From Polytrichum commune (Eukaryota; Streptophyta; Polytrichopsida; Polytrichales; Polytrichaceae): a stretch of DNA of 64,000 nt. Shown one piece after another: positions 1 to 11,676 of this stretch (position 1 is its first letter; each line of letters opens with the position of its first letter). The DNA is taken from NCBI GenBank assembly GCA_950295325.1, contig OX485806.1:58089169-58153168 (forward strand), in the 5' to 3' direction. Below the pieces are notes generated by a model. The model saw nothing but the letters and a program-made list of their open reading frames with translations. It was not told where the DNA came from and searched no databases. The position numbers were made by a program, and so were the translations under genes.

Positions 1-1478
1 TGTTAGGTTCAACTAGTGTGTTTGGTGGCTGGAATTAGAACCCCCCAGAACCAAGAGGGTCTTAGTGTAGGTGTCAAGGATCAGATTTTCCTCTTCAAGG
101 TTGAAAACTTCTTTGTTTTGTTACGTTCAACTAGTTGGTCGTTAGGTTCAAATAGTTTGTTTGTGGGCTGGAATTTCACCTTCTCGGAACCGAGAGGGTC
201 TGAGGCTAGGATTATAGGACCTGATTTTGCACATTAAGGTTGAAAGCTTGTATGTGTACATAAGCTGAAATAGGTGGTTGATAGGTTCAACTCGTTTGTT
301 TTGGGGCTGGAATTTCACCCTCTTGGAACCGAGAGGGTCTTAGTGTAGTAATGAAGGACCAGATTTTGCACATTAAGGTTCAAAGCTTGTTTGTGCACAT
401 TGGTTGAACTAGTTGGACGTTAGGTTCAACTAGTTTGTTTGAGGGCTAGAATTTCACCCTCTCGGAACCGAGAGGGTCTTAGGCTAGGAATGAAGGACCA
501 CATTTTGCACATTAAGGTTGAAAGCTTGCATGTGTGGATAGGTTCAACTAGTTAGTTTTGGGGCTGGAATTTCACCCTCTCGGAACCGAGAGGGTCTTGG
601 TGTAGTAATATAGGAACAAATTTTGCACATTAAGGTTGAAAGCTTGTTTGTGCACATAGATTGAACTAGGTGGTTCATATGTTCAACGGGGTTGTTTTTG
701 GGCAGGAATTTCACCCTCTCGGAACCAAGAGGATCTTCATGTACTAATATAGGACCTGATTTTGCACATTTATGTTGAAAGCTCGTATGTGTGCTGGAAT
801 TTGACCCTCTCGGAACCGAGACGGTCTTAAGATAGAAATATCGAACCAGATTTTGCACATTAAGGTTGCTAGCTTGTCTGTATGGATAGATTCAACTTGT
901 TGGTTTTTAGGTTCAACAGGTTTGCTTTGGGGCTGGAATTTCACCCTCTCGGTTCCGAGAGGGTCTTCGTGTAGTAATATAGGACCAAATTTTGCACAAT
1001 AAGGTTGAAAGCTTGTATGTGTGGATAGATTCAACTAGTTAGCTGATAGGTTCACATGGTTTCTTTTGGGGCTGGAATTTCACCCTCTCGGTACCGAGAG
1101 GGTTTTCGTGTAGTAATGAAGGACCACATTTTGCACATTAAGGTTGAAAGCCTGTATGTGTACATAGGTTGAACTAGGTGGTTGAGAGGTTGCATTACTA
1201 TTTATATGTGCTGGAAATTGACCCTCTCGGAACCAAGAGGGTCTTAGTGTAGCTATGAAAGACTAGATTCTCCTCTTGAAGGTTGAAAGCTTGTTTGTTT
1301 GAATACGTTCAACTAGTTGTTCGTTAGGTTCAACTAGTTTGTTTGTGGACTAGAATGTGACCCTCCCGGAACCGAGAGGGTCTTAGGGCAGGAGTGTAGG
1401 ACCAGATTTTGCACATCAAGGTTGAAATCTTGTTTGTATGGATAGGTTCAACTAGTTTGTTTGTGTACACGCCTATGC
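1..1478. repeat. Tandem array 1, left block (about 130-150 bp units)
   Basis: About ten imperfect units run to the start of the methyltransferase relic. Each has a stretch like GGTTCAACTAGTTTGTTT, then GCTGGAATTTCACCCT, a palindrome, then TAGGACCAGATTTTGCACAT and AAGGTTGAAAGCTTG. The palindrome has arm ACCCTCTCGG, a two-base centre, and the reverse complement of the arm; 456-477 is a perfect example. The centre varies (AA, TT near 950, TA near 1086) while the arms are kept. Short ORFs here are products of the repeat and I do not call them genes. Confidence 0.9.
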
Positions 1479-1479
1479 A

Positions 1480-2162
1480 ACTTGTAAAATTTCCACGCGT
1501 GCATTTGGTGGTTGGTGGTTGGCACTTGGATTGTTCTCGTGGATTCGCTCCCGACGTAGAGGTACCCCTCTACAACAGCCTCGATTCCTCTGCTCCTGAA
1601 GTAATTGAATTGGAGGAAGAGCTGGATGAAGAAGAGAATCCAGCCCCTCCCACGAATGACAAAGAGGTTGTGCCTGTGAAGGGCAAGGGCAAAGGCAAAA
1701 AGATAGCCTCTAGTCAAGTGTCCACCCGTTCTTTCACCAAGGCCTCCGTTCAACGCACTCAAGTTCCAGCTACCACGGTTGTCGGAAGTCCAACGGCAAC
1801 TCATTTTCCTGGTCCTGTTCCTGGTCCTTCCCATAACGGTGTCACCATTCCCTCTGTTTGCCTTCGCAAGCGCCAACCTCCATGACGACGGCATTCTTGT
1901 GTTTGCACACGCTGCTGATCCGGAAGTGTCTAGATCAATTCACAACTGGGCACATATATAGGACTTTTACGTTGCCGAAGACTGGTTTGGCATGAATGAG
2001 CTCGATCTTCAATCGCCTACTAATCCTTCTGAGTTGGTAATTGCTTTCTAGCATCATTTTTCTTTATTCTTGTCTTTGTTTCCATTACATTTTTGGATTC
2101 CTAATTCTACCCTTCACATTTCTTACAGACTCGTAAGTTCTTCATTAAAGGTGCTTGTCCGT
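1480..2162 (+). pseudogene. ParB/methyltransferase family, copy 1, 5' remnant
   Basis: This is a decayed and internally deleted paralog of the gene at 20854-26800. It starts where array 1 stops. A reading with GGWHLDC matches GAWYLDC of the main copy and is followed by an acidic then Lys-rich stretch (KGKGKGKK). From about 1870 another frame reads NLHDDGILVF...DWFGMNELDLQSPTNPS, matching HLHDDGAIILF...EWWGMNRLHLTSPINPA of the main copy. One in-frame stop (TAG near 1961) and a frame change separate the parts. A plausible donor follows at about 2037 and an acceptor at about 2129. The methyltransferase assignment comes from the downstream part after the inserted LTR. Not expected to be functional. 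Confidence 0.6.
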
Positions 2163-3556
2163 TGTGAGGCCAAACCGCCCACCCTTAAGCGTCCTAGTCT
2201 GGTTGAGGGCATGGGTATCACATTCATGTTCACATAACTCCCTCTTACCAACTTCGTAAATGTCCATTTCATTTCCCATCAACTCTTGCACACCAATTTA
2301 TTCCATGATAAGAGTACAAACATTGAAAAATGCTTTTATCTATTTATTCTCCTATTCTTACACTAATTCACAACCCACAATCCAATCTCTACCAAAAGCT
2401 TATTTCCCCGTGCCACCCTCTAATTCACTAATGGTTAAGTCCCTAATTTAATTTTCCCTCCTCTTTTTCCCTAATTAACTAGTCACCACATAAGGTGACC
2501 TTCATACTCCCTTTCCATAACCAAAATCATTAGCCCAGCTCAACCACACCAGTAGCCGAATCCACTTCAAACCGGTAGTCGACCCCTCTTCAAAACCGTA
2601 GCCGAATACACTTCAGATAGTAGCCGAATCCACTTCAGAACAGTAGCCGAATACACTTCAGACCAGTAGTCTAACCCACTTCAGAATAGTAGCTGAATCC
2701 ACTTTAGATAGTAGCCGAATACACTTCAGACCAGTAGTCTAACCCACTTCAGGACAGTAGCCGAATCCACTTCAGACCAGTAGTCGACCCCTCTTCAGAA
2801 CAGTAGCCGAATCCATTTCAGACCAGTAGTCTAACCCATTTCAAACCAGTAGCCGAATATATTTCAGACCAATAGTCGACCCCTCTTCAGAACAGTAGCC
2901 GAATCCACTTTAGACAGTAGTCGACCCCTCTTCAGAACAGTAGCCGAATACACTTCAGACCAGTAGTCGACCCCTCTTCAGAACAGTAGCCAAATCCACT
3001 TCAAATAGTAGCCGAATCCACTTTAGAACTACCTAATTCCACTAGTTTCCCAAAGCCCCTTACGTAATTGCCTACCTAATTCCACTAATTCCCCTAAGAC
3101 TCCCTTACCTAATCCACTACTTAATTCCACTAATACTAATAAATCTTCCCTTAATTCCCGCTTCCTCCAAGCTCTAAGAGCTCAACCTCCTTGAGAGGGA
3201 GGGAAGAGAGAGGAGGGCACCCAAGACCACAAACCCCTTAACCTTCTCCTATTTAGTAGGACCTTATCCTATCCACTAAATCCTCACCCTCTAAACCAAC
3301 AAGAACATGTTCTAAATCAAACATTTAAATCCAAGGCCTTTCCCCTTGCTTCATCAAACACTACACACTTAACCAAAATACTCCCTAATGTCACTAAGCT
3401 TCTAATTAACCACACAAAATAGGCTTAAGGCCTAAAACATAAACCACACCAAGCCTCACTCTTTTTATACTTTTGGTTGTTTCAATAACACTCCAAATGC
3501 AATTTTAAGTAAACTCTAAGCATAAAACAAATATGAGCAACCATTTTGAGCTCATA
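2163..3556 (-). mobile_element. Solo LTR, family X (copy X0)
   Basis: A 1394-bp solo LTR. On the minus strand it begins TATGAGCTC (from TGTGAGCCC) and ends GGCCTCACA. It is flanked by perfect 5-bp target duplications TCCGT at 2158-2162 and 3557-3561. The terminal sequence TGTGAGGCC...CCCACCCTTAAGCGTC recurs at 7735-7781 and 35253-35290, which defines the family. No coding capacity is seen. It interrupts methyltransferase copy 1 and carries a private minisatellite. Confidence 0.85.
2535..3030. repeat. Minisatellite inside solo LTR X0
   Basis: About twenty imperfect units of roughly 24-25 bp of the type AGTAGCCGAATCCACTTCAG, mixed with a variant AGTAGTCGACCCCTCTTCAG. I do not see it in the other X copies at 6495 and 35253, so it expanded within this copy. 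Confidence 0.85.
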
Positions 3557-4415
3557 TCCGTAATGAATCTGTTTTGAATGTCCGGACCTTAAACTTCAAA
3601 GACATAGGTTATAATCTCAATAGAGATGGTTGGCTCAACAGCTTCGCTGATGCAAGGTGCCTTGGAGGGGTGCTCGTGAAAAGTGCCCCGAGTTCTTCTC
3701 CATCATTTTCTCCGCCTTCACGGACAACGATGACATTATCATGGATTCGCCATGTGGCGTTGGTTGGTTTTTCATCTCTTTGTTTTTCTTCTTTTTGTTT
3801 TTTAATGTTTTGTTTTCTTTTATACTTGTTCCATTTCCCATTCATTTCCTTATGCTTACCTTCTCGCATTTCTTCTAGGTGGTTCCGTCATTGCATGCCA
3901 CTCCATTTAACGACATATTATAGCGCTTGAGTCGGACATCGACATCTTTAAGTCCATCCTATTTCCCATGCGTGAGCCTGAGCAAGAACACACTTCACAG
4001 TATGCTGCCCCACAACGAGGGTCGGTTTTTGCTCCTCCTCCTCGGAAGATGGCGAAGCACAATTTTGATTTGTTGTGTGCGTAAGTTCGTTCTTGGCTTC
4101 TAACTTGCTTGCTTGCATTTTTGTCTTCTCATATTGGAATTTTCCGCTTGTGCTCATGTTTTTTGTTTCCTCTTCCTATATGTGCAGAGTTCAAGATGAG
4201 AGCCTGATTCATGTCCTTAATGCGGACATGTTTGCAACCCCTTCGACGGCATTCGAGCTCCCTTCCTATGCCGCAGAACTTGCCCACCTTTTGGCGGATG
4301 CACCGTCCCCACCTCCTGGTCGCACCCATCCTTTCAACAAACTAGTATTGGATTTTCTAGACATAGAGGCAAAGCAAGGTGATAATAGAAATATACATGG
4401 TAGCCCAAGTTGTTG
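3557..4415 (+). pseudogene. ParB/methyltransferase family, copy 1, C-terminal exons
   Basis: This continues the 1480-2162 relic after removal of the X0 LTR. One frame reads PWRGAREKC...FTDNDDIIMDSPCG, aligned with PWRGPHEKS...SSPGNIILDCTATT of the main copy. This is the position of the S-adenosylmethionine loop (motif I, DPFAGSGT in active enzymes), and it is degenerate in both copies. After an intron (acceptor at about 3891) GGSVIACHSI, a stop, then RHIIALESDIDIF matches GSSIHACRNMHRHIAALEADVYIF. A second intron (donor near 4081, acceptor near 4187) leads to a last exon with FELPSYAAELAHLL and LDFLDIEA, matching WQLPTYANDIANQL and LEFLDIEA. Two introns lie at the same places as in the main copy, so the copies arose by DNA duplication and not by retroposition. 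Confidence 0.65.
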
Positions 4416-4560
4416 ACTACGCCTCTTGCGTTTGGAACCTCCATCTCATATGTATTGTTTATGTTCAAGTTTTTCATAGGTTCATTTGTTCACCTTCCAT
4501 GTGCCATTGCAAACCCTATTCAACTCCTTCAACTAGTTCGTTCATTGGATGAAGTACTTT
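4416..4560. other. Short unique spacer
   Basis: The end of the methyltransferase relic passes into array 1 sequence. No gene or repeat of its own is visible. Confidence 0.5.
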
Positions 4561-6110
4561 GTATGTGGACTGGAATTTCAACCTCTCGGAACCGAGAGGG
4601 TAGTAGTTTAGTATCGACAAACAACATTTTCCACTTCAAGGTTGAAAGCATCTATGTGTACATAGGTCCAACTGGTTTGTTTTTGGGCTAGAATTTGACC
4701 AACTTAGTATAGGAATATAGAACCAGATTTTGCAGTTTAGCTTGTTTGTGTGCATAGGTTCAACTACATCGTTGTTAGGTTCAACTATTTTGTTTGGTGG
4801 CTGGAATTACACCCTCTCGGAACCGAGAGGGTCTTAATGTAGTATTGAAGGACCAGATTTTGACCTTCAAGGTTTTTAGCTTGTTTGTGTGAATAGGTTC
4901 AACTAGTTGGTTGTTAGGTTCAACTGGTCTGGTTTTGGGCTGGACTTTCATTGGTTGAACTAGTTGTTTGATTGGTTGAACTGGTTAGTTTTTGTGTTGG
5001 AATTTGACCCTCTCGAAACTGAGAGAGTCTCAGACACCTAATGTAGGACCAGATTTTGCAATTTCAGTTTGAAATCTTGTATCTGTGGATAGTTTCAACT
5101 ACTTGGTTGGTAGGTTCAACTAGTTTGTTTTTGGGTTCAAGTGGTTTGTATTTGAGCTGGAATTTGACCCTTTCGGAACCGAGAGGGTCTTACTGTAGTA
5201 TTGAAGGACCAGATTTTGCACTTTAAGGTTGGAAGCTTGTATGTGTACATAGGTTGAACTAGTTGGTTGATAGGTTCAAATGGCTTCTTTTTGGGTTGGA
5301 ATTTGACCCTCTCGGAACCGAGAGGGTCTTAGGCTAGGAATGTAGGACCAGATTTTGCAATTTCAATTTGAAAGCTTGCATGTGTGGATAGTTTCAACTA
5401 GTTGGTTGATAGGTTCAACTAGTTTGTTTTTGGGTTCTAGTAATGTAGGACCAGATTTTGTATTTGAAGGTTGAAAGCTTCTATGTGTATTAGGTTCAAC
5501 TAGTTGGTTGATAGGTTCTACTAGTTTGTTTTTTGGCTGGAATTTGACCCTCTCGGAATCGAGAGGGTCTTAGACTAGTAATGTAGGACCAGATTTTGTA
5601 TTTGAAGGTTGAAAGCTTCTATGTGTACTTAGGTTCAACTAGTTAGTTGATAGGTTCTACTAGTTTGTTTTTTGGCTGGAATTTGACCTTATCGGAACCA
5701 AGATGGTCTTAGGCTAGAAATGTACAATCAGATTTTGTAATTTCAGTGTGAAAGCTTGAATGTGTGTTTGTGTGGATAGTTTCAATTACTTGGTTGGTAG
5801 GTTCAACTAGTTTGTATTTTGGCTGGAATTTGAGCCTCTCGGAACCGAGAGGCTCTTAGGCTAGTAATGTAGGACCAGATTTTGCAATTTCAGTTTGAAA
5901 GCTTGCATGTGTGGATAGTTTCAACTACTTGGTTGGTAGGTTCAACTAGTTTGTACTTTGGCTGGAATTTGACCCTCTCGGAACCAAGAGGGTCTTAGGC
6001 TAGGAATGTAGGACCAGATTAGGACTATTATGTGATAATAGGTTCAACTATTTGGTTGTTTTTTTTAACTCGTTTGTTTTTGGACTGGAATTTGTCTCTC
6101 TCGGCAAGTG
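4560..6110. repeat. Tandem array 1, right block
   Basis: The same unit family as 1-1478, with about nine palindromes (near 4587, 4818, 5005, 5168, 5313, 5549, 5691, 5838 and 5978). Unit spacing is about 140-230 bp because some units lack a palindrome. Copies such as 5820-5860 keep symmetric changes in both arms (GCCTCTCGG/CCGAGAGGC), so a change on one side is matched on the other. The methyltransferase relic lies between the two blocks of this array. Confidence 0.9.
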
Positions 6111-6414
6111 TCCATGGGTTGAGGGTATGAACCAGATTTTTGCATGTGGGTATAATGATAAATATTGCATCCCCCTTCATTATATGGTGTACTAGCTAGG
6201 ATCCCCTAATCAAGTTAGGATTTTCCATACTAATGTAATGCCCTCAAATTGAATATTATACCAATGATGGTCACATCCCCGTCCACCCTTTTCACAATGG
6301 AGGACTTCCAAGCACATGCGCTTCAAAACAAATGCAAGTTTTCATTGCATTCTCCTATTGCATTCTGGTGAGTGTTCGGACTCTGCCCAATTTGAATTTT
6401 TGTTCATGTTTTTG
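6111..6414. other. Unique spacer without recognisable gene
   Basis: A junction between array 1 and array 3. I see no ORF with protein-like composition, RNA gene or repeat. Confidence 0.5.
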
Positions 6415-6494
6415 TAGGCCAGATTCTTGGGTTTGATGCATAAGATGAAATTTTGTGGTTGAGATTACTCTCTTGGTTCCGAGAGGGTAGAGGT
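6415..6494. repeat. First unit of array 3, cut off by an LTR
   Basis: One unit (GGGTTTGATGCATAAGATGA then CTCTTGGTTCCGAGAGGGTAG) identical in design to the units after 7782. The X1 LTR was inserted into this array, leaving this unit on its left side. Confidence 0.85.
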
Positions 6495-7781
6495 TGTGAG
6501 CCCAAATTGGTGCACACATGTTCAGTTGATCCTGCAAAGTCGTTTTGATTTGATTTTGAAATTCTTTTAGTTACTTGAAAATTTAAAAAAAAATGCAAGG
6601 ATGGGTTTTTGTTTGGAGTTGAGTTTTACTGCGAGTTTAAGTGTTTTGATAGGTTGGGTGTGAGTGTGTTTAATGAGGGAGAATGAAAGTGTGGAGTGGG
6701 ACTTGTCGTGAGGTGAGAGCGGGGTTAAATGTTTAGATTAAGCTAGGGTATGTTAGAATTAGAGTGAAGGGATGTCCAAATAGGGCTCGCTCGGTGTTCA
6801 TTGTGGGAAAAGGTCACTATGACCTAGTTTTAACCGGGTCCAGGGGTACCCAAAAGGTTTCAGTGGCCGCTGCCAGGTCTCTTCTACACAATGCCACAAC
6901 CAGGAGGGTTGCGGCAACCGGAACACACAAAGGAGTCCTGCTGACCGGTTTGCAAGCACCTCCGCAAGGAGGAGAAGGGGGAGCAGCCAAGAAGCGAGGA
7001 GGTTTACGGCAAGGAGGCGAGCAATGTTGGGGAGTTGGGACCTAAAGGAAGCCACATCGATGCTCCAGTGGATGGGGAGGGTGGAAGATTGACTGTGAGT
7101 GAGGGGAGGTGGCTGGAATCGCCACCTCTCGGTTGAAGCTCAAATTTCTAGCTACCTGACTCGAATTCGGAGTCGGAATTGATCGCAAGAACAACAAAAT
7201 CACCACTGGGATTCAACTGTGTGGCTCAAAGAGGGAGATCCAGCTCCGTAGCGCGGACAGTTAACCACCTGCTGGCAGACAGCCCGGTGACGGGCGTTGA
7301 CGGGCCGAGCTTGATGCAAACAACGCAGATTCTACGAATATTGTGGACTACTGAAGCCGGGTACCGAGGCTCATAAGGAGCAGAAGGGGAAGGCCCATGG
7401 GCCAGTTGGGTTGTGTATGGAATTAGGCAAGGATAAGTGGCATTAGGCTTAGTTAGACGGTAGTTAGTAAGGGTTTAGGACTGGTCCTTAGTGGGGCCGT
7501 GGTTCTTGACTCTGATATGTGGCACAAATGGTTGCAAAACATTGAGTCTAAGCTAGGTGTGATAGGGTAGTGAGTGGGTTAGTGGGTAAGGAGATGTGGA
7601 TGGGAAGAGAAAAACATTTCTTAAATCTTGTACTTTGTGCTAAGAAATGGAAAGGATGATTTGGTGGGATATCTCGTGAACTTCACACATGTCAAGGGTT
7701 CAGTGGACAGTTAGCAATGAATGTGGGCTCTAAGCTTCCACTCGGATTACGACGCTTAAGGGTGGGGGTTTAGGCCTCACA
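6495..7781 (+). mobile_element. Solo LTR, family X (copy X1)
   Basis: A 1287-bp solo LTR starting TGTGAGCCCAAATTGG and ending TTTAGGCCTCACA, with 6-bp inverted tips TGTGAG/CTCACA. The flanking 5-mers are GAGGT (6490-6494) and GAGGG (7782-7786), a target duplication with one change; both match the GAGGGTAG of array 3. No internal retrotransposon sequence remains. ORFs in both strands near 6764-7376 fall inside the LTR and show no known domain. Confidence 0.85.
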
Positions 7782-9970
7782 GAGGGTAGGCCACATTATT
7801 GGGTTAGATTCATAAAATGAAATTTTGTGTTTGAGATTATTCTCTTGGTTCCGAGAGGGTAGAGGGTGGGCCACATTATTGGGTTTGATGCATAAGATGA
7901 AATTTTGTGTTTGAGATTATTCTCTTGGTTCCGAGAGGGTAGAGGGTCAGCCACATTATTGGGTTTGATGCATAAGATGAAATTTTGTATTTGAGATTAT
8001 TCTCTTGGTTCCGAGAGGGTAGAGGGTAGGCCACATTATTGGGTTTGATGCATAAGATGAAATTTTGTGTTTGAGATTATTCTCTTGGTTCCGAGAGGGT
8101 AGAGGGTAGGCCAGATTATTGGGTTTGATGCATAAGATGAAATTTTGTGTTTGAGATTATTCTCTTGGTTCCGAGAGGGTAGAGGGTGGGCCACATTATT
8201 GGGTTTGATTCATAAGATGAAATTTTGTGTTTGAGATTATTCTCTTGGTTCCGAGAGGGTAGAGGGTGGGCCACATTATTGGGTTAGATTCATAAGATGA
8301 AATTTTGTGTTTGAGATTATTCTCTTGGTTCCGAGAGGGTAGAGGGTGGGCCACATTATTGGGTAAGATTCATAAGATGAAATTTTGTGTTTGAGATTAT
8401 TCTCTTGGTTCCGAGAGGGTAGAGGGTGGGCCACATTATTGGGTTAGATTCATAAGATGAAATTTTGTGTTTGAGATTATTCTCTTGGTTCCGAGAGGGT
8501 AGAGGGTGGGCCACATTATTTGGGTTAGATTCATAAGATGAAATTTTGTGTTTGAGATTATTCTCTTGGTTCCGAGAGGGTAGAGGGTGGGCCACATTAT
8601 TGGGTTAGATTCATAAGATGAAATTTTGTGTTTGAGATTATTCTCTTGGTTCCGAGAGGGTAGAGGGTAGGCCACATTATTGGGTTTGATGCATAAGATG
8701 AAATTTTGTGTTTGAGATTATTCTCTTGGTTCCGAGAGGGTAGAGGGTAGGCCAGATTCTTGTGTTTGATGCATAAGATGAAATTTTGTGTTTGAAATTA
8801 CTCTCTTGGGTCCGAGAGGGTAGGAGGTAGGCCATATCCTTGAGTTTGATGCATTAGATGAAATTTTATGTTTGTTTATAGTCTCTTAGTTCCATGAGGG
8901 TAGAGGGTAGGCCTGATTCCAAACTTTGATTCATAAGATGAATTGTTTTTGTGTGGGATTAGTCTTTTGGTTCCATGAGGGTAGAGGGTAGGCAAGATTC
9001 TTGTGATTGATGCATAAGATGAAATTTTGTGTTTGAGATTATTCTCTTGGTTCCATGAGGGTAGAGGGTAGGCCACATTCCAAACTTTTGATTCATAAGA
9101 TGAAACTTTGTGTTTGGGATTACTCTCTTGGATCCGAGAGGGTAGAGGGTAGGCCATATTCTTGAGTTTGATGCATTAGATGAAATTTTGTGTTTGTATA
9201 TAGTCTTTTAGTTCCATGAGGGTAGATGGTAGGCCAGATTCCAAACTTTGATTCATAACATGAATTTTTTTTGTGTGGGATTAGTCTCTTGGTTCCATGA
9301 GGATAGAGGGTAGGCCAGATTCCAAACTTTGATTCATTAGATGAAATTTTTGTGTTTGGGATTCGTCTCTTGGTTCCATGGGGGTAGAGGGTAGGCCAAA
9401 TTCTTGGTTAGATTCATAATATGAAATTTTTGTGTTTGGGATTGGTCTCTTGGTTCCATGAGGGTAGAGGGTAGGCCACATTCCAAACTTTGATTGATAG
9501 GATGAAACTTTGTGTTTGGGATTTCTCTCTTGGATCTGAGAGGATAGAAGGTAGGCCATATTCTTGAGTTTGATGCATTAGATGAAATTTTGTGTTTGTG
9601 TATAGTCTTTTGGTTCCATGAGGATAGAGGGTAGGCCAGATTCCAAACTTTGATTCATAAGATGAAATTTTTGTTTTTGGGATCGGTCTCTTGGTTCCAT
9701 GGGGGTAGAGGGTAGGCCAGATTCCAAACTTTGATTCATAACATGAAATGTTTTTGTGTGGGATTAGTCTCTTGGTTCCATGAGGATAGAGGGTAGGCCA
9801 GATTCCAAACTTTGATTCATAACATGAATTTTTTTTTTGTGGGATTAGTCTCTTGGTTCCATGAGGATAGAGGGTAGCCCAGATTCCAAACTTTGATTCA
9901 TAACATGAAATTTTTGTTTTTGGGATTAGTCTCTTGGGTCCGAGAGGGTAGACGAGAGGCCATATTCTTT
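7782..9970. repeat. Tandem array 3 (80-bp units, then longer divergent units)
   Basis: From 7782 to about 8750 there are near-identical 80-bp units: GGCCACATTATTGGGTT, ATAAGATGAAATTTTGTG, TTGAGATTATTCTCTTGG, TTCCGAGAGGGTAGAGGGT. From about 8750 to 9970 units diverge, lengthen and often have TTCCATGAGGGTAG, which breaks the CCGAGAG arm. Centres of the imperfect palindrome vary (TT, GT near 8810, AT near 9130). The strong homogeneity next to the inserted LTR and decay away from it suggest recent local expansion. There are no unique spacers. Confidence 0.92.
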
Positions 9971-10064
9971 GGGTTTATTCATAAGATGAATTTTGGGGAT
10001 GTGTCTAATTTTCTAGCTGGTTGGGGTTGGCGCATCATGTTGGGGAAGATCGCTCCAATCCCAC

Positions 10065-10634
10065 GTGATGGAGCCACTTGTAATGTATCTGGACCTAGAT
10101 GTACAATTGACAGTCTTGGTTCCAAACTTATTGTTGGGTGCCGCAAAGGTGGATATGGATGCAGAGACGGCATTGGATACCCAACTTCGTTTGTTGTTCA
10201 TCCATAGTTTGAGGCTATCTTGCAAAGCATGGAAAACGATTGTGGATAAAAGTGTAGAGTACAATGCTCTTCGTTTGGCTCAAAATGAATACGCGATGGG
10301 TCCCAATGCTATCATAGGGGTTTGTTTGCCGCGCGAACATAACCTCATCACTCAATTTCAACAGAACTTGATGTGGTTCTCACATAGCCGCCACGTCAGC
10401 TCACGGATTTCACGGAGGATTCTTATTTCGGACTTGGGGGATTTGTCATTGCGGAGATTATCTAAGCTTCGGGATGAATTGGAGATGTCATTCTGTGCGG
10501 TGGAGTTCTATGACATGAGCTTTCATCCAGGTGCACTGTATTGGACATGCCTGGCCGATAGGAAGTACACACGTGGAGGAGCCAAATGGATTTTTTTGCG
10601 CACATTTTTTTTTTCGGGAGTAAACTATTTGTAG
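10065..10634 (+). pseudogene. F-box-like protein relic carried by repeat Z
   Basis: A 189-codon reading. An early stretch MEPLVMYLDLDVQLTVLVPN is followed by LRLSCKAWKTIVDKSVEYNALRLAQ, which resembles the second half of an F-box. Then comes a conserved stretch (CLPREHNLITQFQ, MWFSHSRH, ILISDLGDLSL). The reading continues past the usual end into SKLRDELE and YWTCLADRKY, also kept in the reverse copy at 46130-46788. The Y solo LTR lies about 70 bp after the stop. F-box proteins act as substrate receptors of SCF ubiquitin ligases, but no LRR or Kelch part is seen here. The F-box reading is tentative, and the dispersed, partly frameshifted copies suggest a gene fragment carried by a repeat. Confidence 0.4.
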
Positions 10635-10701
10635 CAAATTGAACTCGATACACATTTTTGTAAGTCTTGACTTTGGCACCTAACTTCACCTACATTATCT
10701 C

Positions 10702-11676
10702 TGTCGCGCACCTCTCCATGAGGAGTGCCCGAAACACCATGGGCACAAGGGGGACCCCGGAGTGACACCCGGGACTTGTGGCGCCGTTGGTGAGAGGGCC
10801 CAAGTGATCCTAGTGTGGGTGAGGGCCCCGGGCGTTGGGAACGCCTCCCACCCACGAAGATTAGGAGGCACAAGGGTAAGGCCATAAGTTATGCGTAGCC
10901 CATGGCGTGGTGATTCTAGAAAGCTCAAGAACACCTCAATCGGAGGTGTGAGCTAGGAGTTATGGCCATTTGAGTGGGGCGCTGTCCCGGGACAGCGCCC
11001 TGGTACAGCAGTGCCTGGGAGTGATTCCCGGGACTGCCAAGGTTCAAACAGGCATAACTTCCTCAATACTTGCCCGAATGGGGCAAGTGAGGAGTCCATC
11101 GGCATCTACGTGAAGCGTAGATGAACATGGAGTGGTTGGTTGTTATGATCAGACATCATACAAGGAAGTTATGATGGTCTGAAGCTGCTGGGGGGGTTCT
11201 AGGCCCAGCAGCTAAAGGAAAATGTCCACTTGGCCCCAACTCTTGGTAGAGAGACAAGAGGTTGGATGACGGTGGGGGAGGGGCCCCGCGTGAAGTCCTA
11301 GAGGCTTATATGGGTGAGGTGGTGTGGCCTCACCCACCCGAGGCCGAACGGCAAGGCCTCCATGGGCATTGGCCCATTGTGAGGCCATAGTTGCCTAGTA
11401 TGGTTCGGGTTGTTGTAGTGTTGCTCTGGCAACGCGATGATCAACATGGGATTGGACTTCCATGGATGGAAGTCCACATCTAGGAATTGGTTACCGATTA
11501 AGGGGTGAGTCCCGAAAGCAAAGTAGGAGGGTTGGTTCCCCTCCTATGCACTATAACGTCCGGGGTAGGAGGAGCTAATCATTAGCATGGCGGAATGCGA
11601 ATGGTTAGCGCTCGTAACCTTTGCTAGAATTGAAAATTGGCAAGATTGTCAAGGGGGGCTAGCAAGGGTTGCGACA
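10702..11676 (+). mobile_element. Solo LTR, family Y (copy Y-a)
   Basis: A 975-bp solo LTR with tips TGTCGC/GCGACA and a perfect 5-bp duplication ATCTC (10697-10701 and 11677-11681). The paralogous Z copy at 46123-46135 (minus strand TTTTCTCGGCCATC) preserves the empty site, which confirms both ends. Family Y recurs at 36695, 39549, 40923, 41598, 45497 and 54721. Short ORFs within it are shared by all copies because the LTR itself is conserved. Confidence 0.93.

Noticed and set aside
6764-7376. Plus and minus ORFs of 65-93 codons within LTR X1
   Set aside because: They lie inside a solo LTR, lack domains, and are not kept in X0 or X2.
8356-9559. Minus-strand ORFs of 79-93 codons with PLPSRNQENN repeats
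   Set aside because: Translations of the tandem array only.
7782-9970. Array 3 as a CRISPR array
   Set aside because: Units are contiguous 80-mers without unique spacers, and the DNA is eukaryotic.
10702-11676. ORFs shared by every Y copy (for example those with HHGHKGDPGVTPGTCG)
   Set aside because: They are the conserved LTR read in one frame and its complement; both strands are open and neither has a domain.
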